A DNA stretch of 64,000 bases from Gemmatimonadota bacterium (GCA_041390125.1 JAWKQN010000009.1:193501-257500); one strand, 5' to 3'. Shown: positions 1 to 8,557, counted from the first letter of the stretch. Numbers and translations are program-made. The notes: generated by a model not told the origin, from the letters alone.

Positions 1-720
1 GACGAGGTCGGGATCGACCCCCGCGTGCTCGAACGCGAACATCTTGCCGGACCGCGCCATCCCGCACTGGATCTCATCCGCGATGAGAAGGGCGCCGGCT
101 GCCCGGGACCGCTCCCGCACCGCCTGGAGGAACGCGTCGGGCAGGTCGCGCGCGCCCTGGACCCCCTGCACCGCCTCGACGATCACCGCGGCGACGTCCC
201 CACCGGCGAGTGCCTGGTCCAGCCCGTCCACGTCCCCGACGGCGACCCAGGTCACGTCGAAGGGCGTGCGGGGGAAGCCGTACCAGGCCGCGCTGCCATA
301 CGTCACCGCTGCCGACGCCGCGGTGCGACCGTGGAAGGACCCTTCGAGGGCCACGACCCGCGTCCGTCCCGTGGCGCGGAGCGCGAGCCGGAGCGCGTTC
401 TCGTTGGCCTCGGCCCCGGAGTTGACCAGGAAGACCCGCTCCAGCCCGTCGGGAGCCAGGGCGGCCAACCGCTCATGGGCCCGCCGGCGGACCTCGATGT
501 CCACCAGGTTGGTCTGGAAGAAGAGCCGGCCCGCCTGATCGGTCAGCGCCCGGACCAGCGCCGGGTGACCGTAGCCCAGGAGCGCCGTGGCGTGTCCGCC
601 GTAGAAGTCGAGGTAGCGCTCACCCGTGCTGGCGACCACCTCCACCCCGTCGCCTTCGTTGATCTCGATGCCCAGTCGTGCATAGACCGGGAGCTCCGCC
701 CTCGACGTGGTCAGCTCCAT
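1..720 (-). CDS. argD: Acetylornithine aminotransferase, C-terminus cut off by window edge
   Basis: Class III PLP-dependent aminotransferase of arginine synthesis. It converts N-acetylglutamate semialdehyde to N-acetylornithine with glutamate as amino donor, in the cytoplasm. The visible 240 residues show the family's N-terminal half: a GGHATALLGYGHP stretch, VNSGAEANENALRLA in the cofactor-phosphate region, FHGRTAAS, and IADEIQCGMARSGK with the conserved Asp before the PLP lysine, which lies beyond the left edge. The ATG at 720 overlaps the argC stop by 10 bases, so the two genes are probably translationally coupled. It is the last visible gene of the argR operon. The family also includes succinylornithine and LysW-type enzymes; the argC neighbour makes the arginine role the best reading. 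Confidence 0.9.
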   Translation of the reverse strand, partial: MELTTSRAELPVYARLGIEINEGDGVEVVASTGERYLDFYGGHATALLGYGHPALVRALTDQAGRLFFQTNLVDIEVRRRAHERLAALAPDGLERVFLVNSGAEANENALRLALRATGRTRVVALEGSFHGRTAASAAVTYGSAAWYGFPRTPFDVTWVAVGDVDGLDQALAGGDVAAVIVEAVQGVQGARDLPDAFLQAVRERSRAAGALLIADEIQCGMARSGKMFAFEHAGVDPDLV

Positions 721-1784
721 CCCAGGCCCGGCGTGAGGAGGCCGGTGGACTCGGGCAGCCCGGCCAGACGGTTCATCCACTGGAGCGCTCCGCCCGAGGC
801 TCCCTTGATCAGGTTGTCCAACGTGGAGACCACGACCGCCTGATCCCCGTCGGCCACCGCCGACATGCAGCAGCGGTTGCTCCCCACCACTTCCTTGAGG
901 GACGGAGGCGAGGGCCGCACCGTCACGAACGGGTGATCGGCGTAGAACCTTGTCAGCAAATCAGTCAGGTCTCTCGAGCTCATGCGCTGCGTGAGCTCGA
1001 CGTGGAGGGTCGCGTGGATTCCGCGCGCGAACGGGCCCGACGTCGGGACGAACAGCACGCGCGGATCGGACCCATCGGACGCAAGACGCCCGAGCAGCAT
1101 CTCCATCTCCGGCCGGTGCCGGTGCCCAAGCGGGTTGTAGACCCGCATGGAGCCGTGGCGGTCGGGGTGGTGCGTGCCCGGCGTCGGTGAGCGGCCACTG
1201 CCGGTGCTGCCGGTGACGGCGCTCACCCGGACGGGCCCGGCCAGGAGGCCGGCCGCCACCAGCGGCGCCGCCCCCAGCGTGACGCACGTGGTGAAGCAGC
1301 CCGGGTGGGCCACCGGTCCCGCAGGCGTCTCGGGGGTCAGCTCGGGCAGCGCGCAGGTGAAGGCGTCGATCCGCCCCGGCGCCGGGTGCTCGTGACCGTA
1401 GACCGCACGGTAGGCCTCGGCGGTGGGCAGGCGGAAGTCCGCGGACAGGTCCACGAGCAGCAGCTCGTGCCCGGCGGAGTCCGCTGCGGTCAGCAGCTCG
1501 TCCAGGACCGTGGCGGTGGCGCCGTGCGGAAGGCAGGAGAAGACGGCCACCCGCCCCGGCCCGTCCCGTCCCACGATCGACGTGACGTCGGCCTGCGGCA
1601 GGAACGTGGCCCCGGGGAGGACGCCCGTCAGGTGGGGGAACAGCCCCTCGATGGACTCTCCGGCCTGGCCGTGCGCGAAGGCACCGCGGAGCTCCAAGCC
1701 GGGATGGCCGAACAGCAGGCGCATGACCTCGGCGCCCACGTAGCCACTCCCGCCCAGCACCCAGGTGGGGATGGGCTCAGACAC
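711..1784 (-). CDS. argC: N-acetyl-gamma-glutamyl-phosphate reductase
   Basis: NADPH-dependent reductase for the third step of arginine synthesis. It reduces N-acetylglutamyl phosphate to the semialdehyde that ArgD then aminates. The N-terminus carries a Rossmann nucleotide-binding loop (VLGGSGYVGAE). The catalytic cysteine sits in AHPGCFTTC, typical of the ASD/ArgC family, and SGPFARGIHAT is seen further on. I chose the GTG at 1784 because GGGAGG lies 5 bases before it and it overlaps the upstream stop as GTGTCTGA; an in-frame ATG at 1814 would add 10 residues inside the upstream gene. Length is about 357 residues, normal for the family. A lysine-pathway (LysY) role cannot be excluded from sequence alone. 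Confidence 0.92.
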   Translation of the reverse strand: MSEPIPTWVLGGSGYVGAEVMRLLFGHPGLELRGAFAHGQAGESIEGLFPHLTGVLPGATFLPQADVTSIVGRDGPGRVAVFSCLPHGATATVLDELLTAADSAGHELLLVDLSADFRLPTAEAYRAVYGHEHPAPGRIDAFTCALPELTPETPAGPVAHPGCFTTCVTLGAAPLVAAGLLAGPVRVSAVTGSTGSGRSPTPGTHHPDRHGSMRVYNPLGHRHRPEMEMLLGRLASDGSDPRVLFVPTSGPFARGIHATLHVELTQRMSSRDLTDLLTRFYADHPFVTVRPSPPSLKEVVGSNRCCMSAVADGDQAVVVSTLDNLIKGASGGALQWMNRLAGLPESTGLLTPGLGWS

Positions 1785-2844
1785 GGGGGCCTCCCGCCGC
1801 AACGCCCACGGCACCGAGCACCACGTCGGCCAGCTCGGCCGCCGCCACCCGGGCGTTGATGGCCCGGACCCCGAAGCGGGACTCGATCACCTCGGTGCCG
1901 GCGGCATTGTCCGTGGCCGGGCCGGTCACGACCGTCGCGCGGATACCGTAGGTCTCTTCGAGGACCCGCAGGCCGCCGTAGGCGCCGACCGGATCGGTGG
2001 CGGCCAGCACCACGGCGCTGAAACAGCCGCGGAGCCCCTCGTCCGCGAGGATCGCGTCGACCCCGTAGTCGCCGAACAGGCCGTCGCCCAGCTCCAGCAC
2101 CAGGACGTCGGGACGCTCGTCGGCCAGGGTGGTCAGGATGGCCCGCGCCAACTGCGGGGCATTGGCCCGGCTGGTGGTGACGACCCCGAAGTCCGTGAAG
2201 ACGGCCGTGCGCTGGGCGCCGGAGTCCTCCATGTGGAGCACGTCACGCCGGAGGCTGACGCCCGTGGTCTTGCCGCCGTGGACCCGGAGGCTCCGGTGGG
2301 CCAGGGCCTGGATGAGGCTGGAGCAGGCGGCCGTCTTGCCGGCGTTCATCGAAGTGCCCACGACGGCGACCACCGGAATGCCCTGGACGTCCAGGCGCGC
2401 GGGCATGGGCAGGGCGTTGCCGCGGATGTTGGCCGGCAGGCCGATGCGCTCGCCCAGATAGGGGAAGGTCAGCACCTGGCCCAGCACCTCGCACTCGAAC
2501 GGGGGTCCCACCTCGGGACTCCAGGACGTGCAGGTGCCGATGACGCCGCCCAGGTTGAGGATGTGGACGCCGGCCCCGGTGGACAGGCGCTCCGGGATGT
2601 GCCCCGCGTAGCCACCGAGCGCTCGGCGATGTCCCAGGGCGCCCACCACCACGTCTCCGGGCTTGAGGAGCGAGAAGCGACCGCTCGGCAGCTCGAGTTG
2701 GTTGTAGGTGCTCTTGCGGCTGAGCACCCGCACCGCCACCACGTCCCCCTCGGTGCAGGGGTAGGTGTCGCCCACCCACACCGAGCGCGCCACCTGCGCG
2801 TTCCGGGTGACGGACGCGATCTTGTCGACCACCAACTGCCTCAC
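1777..2844 (-). CDS. P-loop NTPase-like protein of the arginine operon, function unknown
   Basis: A 355-residue protein that I cannot assign. Residues 1-150 look like a beta-rich domain with several glycine turns (GDVVVGALGHRRALGGYAGH, then VHILNLGGVIG). Residues 163-171 form a phosphate-binding loop, GTSMNAGKT, followed by a helix and a segment reminiscent of MobB or dethiobiotin-synthetase-like P-loop proteins (VHGGKTTGVS). The stretch DVLVLELGDGLFGDYG could be a Walker-B-like region. The GTG start overlaps the argR stop as GTGA, and the gene's own stop overlaps argC, so it sits inside the arginine operon and should be co-expressed with it. A role in arginine metabolism is inferred from position only. 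No membrane segment or signal peptide is visible. Confidence 0.75.
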   Translation of the reverse strand: MRQLVVDKIASVTRNAQVARSVWVGDTYPCTEGDVVAVRVLSRKSTYNQLELPSGRFSLLKPGDVVVGALGHRRALGGYAGHIPERLSTGAGVHILNLGGVIGTCTSWSPEVGPPFECEVLGQVLTFPYLGERIGLPANIRGNALPMPARLDVQGIPVVAVVGTSMNAGKTAACSSLIQALAHRSLRVHGGKTTGVSLRRDVLHMEDSGAQRTAVFTDFGVVTTSRANAPQLARAILTTLADERPDVLVLELGDGLFGDYGVDAILADEGLRGCFSAVVLAATDPVGAYGGLRVLEETYGIRATVVTGPATDNAAGTEVIESRFGVRAINARVAAAELADVVLGAVGVAAGGPRV

Positions 2845-3326
2845 GCCTGGTTGCCTCCCGCCCCTCTCTGGCTGCTCAAACGGTTGTCCCGCCCATGTTT
2901 GGTGGCCCAGACCTCGAGTCGATTCCGAACCATCGGCAATCCGCTGGGCTCCGCGACCGCCACGAAGATCGTGTCGTCGCCTGCGATGGTCCCCACCACC
3001 TCCGGCCACTCGGCCTCGTCGATCGCCACCCCCACCGGCTGGGCGGCGCCCACCCGCGTGTGGACCACGAGGAGGTGATCGCCGGCGGGCATCGCCGACT
3101 CGATGAGTCCCAGGATGGACGGCGGGATCTGCCGGGGATCGTCGGGCAACCGGTAGGCCCCGCGCACCTTGGTCACCCCCAGGGCACGCAGGTCGCGCGA
3201 GACCGACGCCTGGGTCGTCTCGAAGCCCTGCTCCCGGAGGCGGCCCACGAGCTCGGACTGACGGCGGATGCGCTCGCGCGTCAGCAGGGCCCGGATGGCC
3301 TGGTGGCGGATCTCCCGGTCGTCCAT
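2841..3326 (-). CDS. argR: Arginine repressor ArgR
   Basis: Transcription factor that, with arginine as co-repressor, controls arginine synthesis genes; the family works as a hexamer. The 161 residues show the N-terminal winged helix (QSELVGRLREQGFETTQASVSRDLRALG), a linker, and a C-terminal oligomerisation and arginine-binding domain with GTIAGDDTIFVA, which holds the paired Asp expected to contact arginine. The ATG at 3326 gives the family's usual N-terminus; an upstream in-frame ATG at 3386 would add 20 residues across a leader hairpin and is less likely. It is the first gene of the operon, and a palindrome fitting an ArgR box overlaps the promoter, so autoregulation is likely. Confidence 0.95.
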   Translation of the reverse strand: MDDREIRHQAIRALLTRERIRRQSELVGRLREQGFETTQASVSRDLRALGVTKVRGAYRLPDDPRQIPPSILGLIESAMPAGDHLLVVHTRVGAAQPVGVAIDEAEWPEVVGTIAGDDTIFVAVAEPSGLPMVRNRLEVWATKHGRDNRLSSQRGAGGNQA

Positions 3327-3345
3327 GTCGGGCCCCCGTGCCCGG

Positions 3346-3400
3346 CCCGCCTTCGCGGGCACCAACGACGAGCGGCCCGCCAGCATCTCCGGCGGGCCGC
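3346..3400 (-). promoter_or_regulatory. Two hairpins in the argR operon leader
   Basis: Between the promoter and argR the transcript can form two hairpins. The larger has perfect 10-bp arms, GCGGCCCGCC at 3372-3381 and GGCGGGCCGC at 3391-3400, around a 9-base loop. The smaller has arms CCCGC (3346-3350) and GCGGG (3355-3359) with a 4-base loop. Neither is followed by a T run, so they are not clear terminators. They could end readthrough from the upstream gene, stabilise the leader or affect argR translation. The pairing is seen in sequence; any function is inferred. Confidence 0.4.
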
Positions 3401-3403
3401 TTC

Positions 3404-3450
3404 ATGCGTACCTATACGCATATTATGCAGGCTTCCCCGAAGGTCTGCAA
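3404..3450 (-). promoter_or_regulatory. argR operon promoter with overlapping ArgR-box-like palindrome
   Basis: Read on the minus strand there is TTGCAG (3450-3445), a 17-base spacer and CATAAT (3427-3422), close to a sigma-70 promoter. A perfect inverted repeat, ATGCGTA (3404-3410) and TACGCAT (3415-3421) with CCTA between, covers the expected start site. At 18 bp it has the size of an ArgR box. A second short repeat, GCAT-N3-ATGC, overlaps the -10. This arrangement fits repression of the operon by its own first gene product. Confidence 0.65.
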
Positions 3451-3460
3451 GGGGCCGGGT

Positions 3461-5785
3461 TCACGGATCGTGTTCGAGCGCTCGCTCCAGCGCCTCGACG
3501 AGGCGGGCGGCGTCGGCGTGGGAGAAGACGAGGGGCGGCTTGATCTTCAGGACGTTGTGGTCGGGCCCGTCGGTGGAGAGCAGGATCCCGTCCCGTTCCA
3601 CCAGCGTCTCGACCACCCGGGCGGCCCGCTCGGGATCGGGGGAGCGCCCGTCGCGGGTGAGCTCGAGCCCCAGGAAGAGCCCCCTGCCCCGCGCCTGCCC
3701 GCCTACCCGCTCCGCCAGCGGGCGCAGACGCCCCAGCAGCGCGTCCCCCACCTGCGCCGCGTGCGCCCGCAGTCCCTCGTCCTCGAGCACATCCAGCACC
3801 GCCAGGCCCACGGCGCAGGAGACCGGGTTGCCCCCGAACGTGTTGAAGTACTCCATCCCGTTGCTGAAGGCCTCTGCCACGGCGCGGGTGGTGACCACCG
3901 CCCCCAGGGGATGCCCGTTCCCGATGGGCTTGCCCAGGGTCACGATGTCCGGAACGGCCCCCTCCGCCTCGAATCCCCACCAGTGGCTGCCCACCCGGCC
4001 GAAGCCCACCTGGACCTCGTCGGCCACGGCGACCCCACCGGCCGCCCGGGCCGCGTCGAACGCCCGGGCGAGCCATCCCGCCGGGGGGACCACCTGGCCG
4101 CCGCAGCTCGGCATGGCCTCCGCGAAGAACGCGGCCAGCCCGCCCGGCGCGGTTCGGGCCCGATCGAGCGCCGCCGCCGTCTCCTCCAGGTAGCGGTCCG
4201 CCGCCGTGTTCGGGTCGCGGAAGCGACCGCGGAACGGGTCGGGAAGCGGCGCCTCCTGCACCCAGGCCGGACGAGCGAAGCCCCCTGGCCCCTTGTACTT
4301 GTACGGGCTCATCTCCACCAGTGCGGACGTGTTCCCGTGGTAGGCGCCGTCGAGCACGACCACGTTCCGTCCACCGGTGGCGGCCCGCGCCATCCGCAGG
4401 GCCAGCTCGTTGGCCTCGCTGCCCGAACACACGAGCCAACACACCTCGAAGGGGGGCCCGAACCGCTCCAGCAGGCGCTCCCCGTACCGGGGCAGGAGCT
4501 CGTGCAGATAGCGGGTGTTGGTGTTGAGCAGGGCCGCCTGTTCGGCCAGCGCGGCCACCACCCGCGGGTGCTCGTGCCCCACGTGGGCCACGTTGTTGAC
4601 GCAGTCGAGGTAGGCCCGGCCGCTGTGGTCGTACAGCCGGGCGCCCCTGCCCCGCACGATGTGCAGCGGCGCCGTGTAGGCGAGGCTGAGCGCCGGTCCG
4701 GCCGTGCGGGCCCGGGCCTCCCGGATCGCGCCCGAGGGGGGCGGCGTGACCCGGCCGCGCGGACGATCGCGCGGCTCGAGGCGGGCCAGGGCCCGCCCGT
4801 CGTCGACCAGGGCGAGGGCCGCCAGGGTACGCCGCACGCCGCCCTGGCTGACGTCCAGGTAGGCATCCCCCCCACCGCGCTCGGCGGTCGTGCGCGCCGC
4901 CTGTGCCACGCTCACGCACAACCGTAGACGAACGAGCGGAAGCATGCATTCCAGCTCGACATCGGAGAGGGGCACCAGGCTCCGGTACCCCTCCAGGACG
5001 GAGGCAAGGACCCCCACCGGATCGGGGGCGTCCAGGAGGGCGTAGGTGGCCGCGATGATCGGCTCGGCCACGCGCACGGTGTGGACCAGGTCCCCGAAGT
5101 CGAGCAGGCCGACGATGCGGGTCGCTCCGGGGCCGGCCACCAACACGTTGTGGTCGTTCAGGTCGTTGTGCACCACCCCGGTCGGGAGGGACGGCAGCAG
5201 GGGCCCTGCGCTGCGGGCGACCCGGTCCGTCTCCTCCTCGACGAGCCGGCGCAGGGCGGGATCGCCGATGTGGGGGAGCCCACGTTCCACGACCGCAGCG
5301 CCGCGCAGCAGGTCCCAGTCGATCGTGCGGTGCGCGCCCGGATGCGCAAAGCGCTCCAGGGCCTGCCGGAGCTCAGCGGCCAGCACCCCGAGCGCGCGGT
5401 GCCGCTCCGGCCCCGGCGCGGCCGCGTCCGCCAGCGGTACCCCGTCGACCCAATCCACCAGGCGGACGTGGAGGACCCGCCCGTCCTGGCAGGCGACGCG
5501 CCGCGGTGCGTCCTCCACGGGCATGGGGAGGGCCAGCGCCGGGACGGCCGCCGCGACCCGTCGTACCGCCGCGTCCTGGGCGGCGAGCGCCTCCGGATCG
5601 GTATCCACGTGGGCCACCTTGAGGACCCGGGGGCCGATCCGGAAGTTCTGGTCGGCGTAGCTCGGGAGCTCCTCCGCGGGCCCCTCCTGCCCGAACAGCT
5701 GGCGCGCGAGCCGGGAGGCGTCCGCGACCGACAGGGACGGGCGCCCGTCGGCGCGGGGCGCGGGGAGCTCCAGGGCCTGCGTCAT
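3461..5785 (-). CDS. Fusion of an APH-type kinase and a class III PLP phospho-lyase/aminotransferase
   Basis: A 774-residue two-domain enzyme. Residues 1-320 are an aminoglycoside-phosphotransferase-fold kinase with the catalytic loop HNDLNDHN (206-213) and the metal-binding DFGD (229-232). Residues 360-774 are a class III PLP enzyme with SGSEAN (455-460), DEVQ (590-593) and the probable PLP lysine K619 in LGKPIGNGHP. The same pairing is known for 5-hydroxylysine kinase with 5-phosphohydroxylysine phospho-lyase and for ethanolamine-phosphate phospho-lyase relatives. The likely chemistry is therefore phosphorylation of an amino alcohol followed by elimination of phosphate and ammonia. The actual substrate is unknown. 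The start ATG at 5785 has AAGG 8 bases upstream; a longer in-frame start at 5905 gives low-complexity residues and is rejected. It is transcribed alone, apart from the arginine operon. Confidence 0.85.
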   Translation of the reverse strand: MTQALELPAPRADGRPSLSVADASRLARQLFGQEGPAEELPSYADQNFRIGPRVLKVAHVDTDPEALAAQDAAVRRVAAAVPALALPMPVEDAPRRVACQDGRVLHVRLVDWVDGVPLADAAAPGPERHRALGVLAAELRQALERFAHPGAHRTIDWDLLRGAAVVERGLPHIGDPALRRLVEEETDRVARSAGPLLPSLPTGVVHNDLNDHNVLVAGPGATRIVGLLDFGDLVHTVRVAEPIIAATYALLDAPDPVGVLASVLEGYRSLVPLSDVELECMLPLVRLRLCVSVAQAARTTAERGGGDAYLDVSQGGVRRTLAALALVDDGRALARLEPRDRPRGRVTPPPSGAIREARARTAGPALSLAYTAPLHIVRGRGARLYDHSGRAYLDCVNNVAHVGHEHPRVVAALAEQAALLNTNTRYLHELLPRYGERLLERFGPPFEVCWLVCSGSEANELALRMARAATGGRNVVVLDGAYHGNTSALVEMSPYKYKGPGGFARPAWVQEAPLPDPFRGRFRDPNTAADRYLEETAAALDRARTAPGGLAAFFAEAMPSCGGQVVPPAGWLARAFDAARAAGGVAVADEVQVGFGRVGSHWWGFEAEGAVPDIVTLGKPIGNGHPLGAVVTTRAVAEAFSNGMEYFNTFGGNPVSCAVGLAVLDVLEDEGLRAHAAQVGDALLGRLRPLAERVGGQARGRGLFLGLELTRDGRSPDPERAARVVETLVERDGILLSTDGPDHNVLKIKPPLVFSHADAARLVEALERALEHDP

Positions 5786-5946
5786 GCGAGGAACCTTGGC
5801 GTTCGGGTTCGGGTCTTTCTCTTGCACTGCCCACGCTCCGACCGGCCCTGCCGCTCCCGACGGGCCGGTCGACCCCGCGCCACCCGCGGGTCCTCGAGCA
5901 CCCATAATAGAGCGCGGCGAGCCCGCGCGTTCGAGAGGCTGGATCC
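5786..5946. promoter_or_regulatory. Divergent intergenic region with a hairpin
   Basis: Holds the start regions of two divergent genes. An AT-rich core at 5903-5909 reads CATAAT on the plus strand and TATTAT on the minus strand, and either could be a -10 element; no convincing -35 was found for either. A hairpin with 9-bp arms, GACCGGCCC (5840-5848) and GGGCCGGTC (5862-5870), lies towards the kinase-lyase gene. Low confidence. Confidence 0.3.
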
Positions 5947-8529
5947 ATGACTCGATTCCTGGCGGCGTTCTTCCTCGCGGCCGGCGTCCTGGCCGCCTGC
6001 GACGGCGGCACTCCCCCTCCGGTGGCGACCACGGTGGTCGTGACCCCGGGCACCGCGGCCTTCGCGTCCGTGGGGCAGACGGAACAGTTCAGCGCCGAGG
6101 TGCGGGACCAGAACGGCTCCCCGATGACCGGCGTCACCGTCTCGTGGGCCTCCAGCGACATCGGGGTGGCCAACGTCACGAGTGCGGGTGTGGTGACGGC
6201 CAGCGGCAACGGCACGGCGCAGATCCGGGCCACCGCCGAGGGGATCACCGGCTCGGCGTCCATCACCGTCGACCAGGTTCCCGAATCGATCAGCAAGACC
6301 GCCGGCGACGCCCAGACCGGCGAGGCGGGCGATCCCCTGCCCATCAGCCCGACGGTCGAGGTCAAGGATGCCCTCGGGGCACCCGTGGTCGGCGCCTCCG
6401 TCACGTTCGAGGTCGTGGGCGGCGGCGGCACGGTGGCCACGCAGACGGTCCTGACCGGCGCCACGGGACGGGCGTCCACCACGTGGACGCTCGGAGGCAC
6501 GGTGGGCGCGCAGACCCTGCGCGCTCGCGTGGGCACCCTGGAGGTCGAGTTCACGGCGACGGGTCAGGTGGGGATCCTGTCGGTCAGCACGACCGCGCTG
6601 GATCGCGCGCGCCAGACCCTGCCCTACACGACCTCCCTGCAGGCCAAGGGGGGCAACGGCGGCGGCTACACGTGGTCGATCGCCAGTGGCACCCTGCCTC
6701 CGGGCCTCACGCTCACGCAGGGCGGGGCGCTGGCGGGTACGCCGACCACGGCCGGCACCTTCACCCCCACGTTCCGCGTGCAGGACGGCGGGGGCGGCAG
6801 CGCCACCCGGGCGCTCACCCTGACGGTGTGCGAGCCACCCCTGCAGCTGGCGCTGGGCGCCAATACCATCCTGGACGCTTCGGCCGTGGGCACCTGCGGG
6901 GTCTACCTGCCGTCGGCGAACGGGGCGGCGTACCGCATCACGCTGCATCGGCCCTCCACGGACGTGAACGCCACCTCCACCTCGGTCAGCCTGACCATGG
7001 AGGGGGACGGCGTGAGCGCCACCGCGGCTGCGGCCTCCCCTGCCCTGGCCGCGGCGGCCGAGCCCGCCCTGCAGGCGCCCTCGACCCTCCAGCGCGGGAT
7101 CGAGCGCTCGGTCGCGCGCGCCGAGGCCACCGAGCGCTTCCACGAGGCGCTCCGGGCGGACGAGGCCCGGTTGCTGGCCCGCCTGCCCCGGGAGGGACTC
7201 CTCGCGCCGCAGGGCCCCCGGCTGCGGGCTGCGTACGCGGCCTTCCAGGCGGCGCCCGATACGCTGGTGCTGAACGTGCCGGTGGACGCGACCTCCTGCG
7301 ACCTCTCGACCGCCAGGTCCAACACCGCCGTGAAGCTGGGTGAGAACCAGCACGTGGCCATCTACCAGACGGTCTCGCAGCGGACCACGGCGCCCATCTC
7401 CACGGCGAGCGTCAACATGATGCTCGATTTCTACGAGAACTATGGCGATCCCGTCATCCAGCAGTACTTCGGGGGCACCTCCGACGTGAACGGCGACGGC
7501 ATCCTCACCGTCCTGGCCACCCCGGACGTGGGGGCGCAGATCGCCGCGTTCGTCTGGAGCGGCGACTTCTTCGACAACTCGCCTGGAGTCTGCCCCGCGT
7601 CGAACGAGCGGGAGATGATCTATTTCAACGCCGATGTCATCAACGACATGGACGACGGCTCCAGCTATCAGGCGCTGGCCACGTTCGTGCACGAAGCCAA
7701 GCACGTCTCGTCGCTGTACAAGCGAGTGGCCACGCAGCCGTTCCACCCCTCCTTCATCGAGGAGGGCACGGCGGAGATCGCCGGTGAGATGGCCACGCGC
7801 CTGGCCTGGGCGGCCACGGGCGGGCCCGCGGTGGGGGAGAAGGTCACCCGGCAGGATTTCGTGTCGGGGAACCAGATCGACGTGACCCCCGAGAACTACG
7901 GGATCTTCCTGCGCATGGCGCGGGTCGCCTGGTATCTCTCCTCTCAGCCCAACGGCGTGAGCGCGTCCCTCACCTCGCAGCAGAACGGGATCTACGGATC
8001 GGGTTGGTTGTTCCACCGCTTCGTCGGCGATGCGTACGGCAACGCCGCGGCGTCGGCCCTGGCGGACCAGACCCTCTTCCGCACCCAGAACGACTCCGCC
8101 ACCGCGAGCGGCTTCACGGGCTTCCCCACCTTCGTCGGCGGCAAGTCGTACACGGACGTGCTGCTGGAGTACGCCGTGGCGCTCACCTATGAAGGGACGC
8201 CGCAGGCTCCGGCCCGGACCTTCACGACCTATGACTTCCCGACGGCCGCCGAGCTGTTCCGGAATCCGGATCCGGCGGGGACGTTCCCGTGGCCGGTCAC
8301 GAAGACCTGCAACGGATTGCCCTGCCCCACCAGCCTGGACTCCTCGAACACCGACACCGATGACGGGGTCGTGCACGCCGCCCAGTTCGGGGACCACGCC
8401 TATCCCGGCGCGCTGGGACCGGGGGGCGTGCGGATCCACGAGTTCGAGTCCAACGGGACGGGAACCGGGGCGCAGGTGGACGTCACCGCCCCCTCGGGCA
8501 TCAAGGTGATCGTGGCCCGCGTGCGGTAG
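5947..8529 (+). CDS. Secreted lipoprotein with Ig-like domains and an HExxH metallopeptidase-like domain
   Basis: An 860-residue exported protein. The N-terminus is a lipoprotein signal with lipobox LAAC (cysteine at about residue 18). Then come Ig-like modules: a Big_2-type repeat (about 30-110), a further beta domain (about 115-210) and a putative-Ig repeat ending LPPGLTLTQGGALAGTP (about 250-300). From about residue 450 a peptidase-like domain follows, with a calcium-loop-like DVNGDGILTV and the zinc motif HEAKH (582-586); E605 or E606 in IEEGTAE is the probable third ligand. The order resembles M30 (hyicolysin-like) gluzincins, but the family call is tentative. The N-terminus should be anchored in a membrane, with the body outside the cytoplasm. 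The gene is monocistronic and ends just before a strong hairpin shared with the convergent gene. Confidence 0.8.
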   Translation: MTRFLAAFFLAAGVLAACDGGTPPPVATTVVVTPGTAAFASVGQTEQFSAEVRDQNGSPMTGVTVSWASSDIGVANVTSAGVVTASGNGTAQIRATAEGITGSASITVDQVPESISKTAGDAQTGEAGDPLPISPTVEVKDALGAPVVGASVTFEVVGGGGTVATQTVLTGATGRASTTWTLGGTVGAQTLRARVGTLEVEFTATGQVGILSVSTTALDRARQTLPYTTSLQAKGGNGGGYTWSIASGTLPPGLTLTQGGALAGTPTTAGTFTPTFRVQDGGGGSATRALTLTVCEPPLQLALGANTILDASAVGTCGVYLPSANGAAYRITLHRPSTDVNATSTSVSLTMEGDGVSATAAAASPALAAAAEPALQAPSTLQRGIERSVARAEATERFHEALRADEARLLARLPREGLLAPQGPRLRAAYAAFQAAPDTLVLNVPVDATSCDLSTARSNTAVKLGENQHVAIYQTVSQRTTAPISTASVNMMLDFYENYGDPVIQQYFGGTSDVNGDGILTVLATPDVGAQIAAFVWSGDFFDNSPGVCPASNEREMIYFNADVINDMDDGSSYQALATFVHEAKHVSSLYKRVATQPFHPSFIEEGTAEIAGEMATRLAWAATGGPAVGEKVTRQDFVSGNQIDVTPENYGIFLRMARVAWYLSSQPNGVSASLTSQQNGIYGSGWLFHRFVGDAYGNAAASALADQTLFRTQNDSATASGFTGFPTFVGGKSYTDVLLEYAVALTYEGTPQAPARTFTTYDFPTAAELFRNPDPAGTFPWPVTKTCNGLPCPTSLDSSNTDTDDGVVHAAQFGDHAYPGALGPGGVRIHEFESNGTGTGAQVDVTAPSGIKVIVARVR

Positions 8530-8557
8530 GAAGCCCGCCCGCCCCGGACGCGGACGA

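Noticed and set aside
2845..3405. N-terminal extension of the P-loop gene through argR
   Set aside because: The extension is Pro/Arg/Gly-rich, lies wholly over argR in another frame, and the GTG at 2844 overlaps the argR stop.
5782..8439. A minus-strand open frame of 885 codons
   Set aside because: Antisense to the HExxH lipoprotein, which has a signal peptide and recognisable domains; the antisense product is low-complexity.
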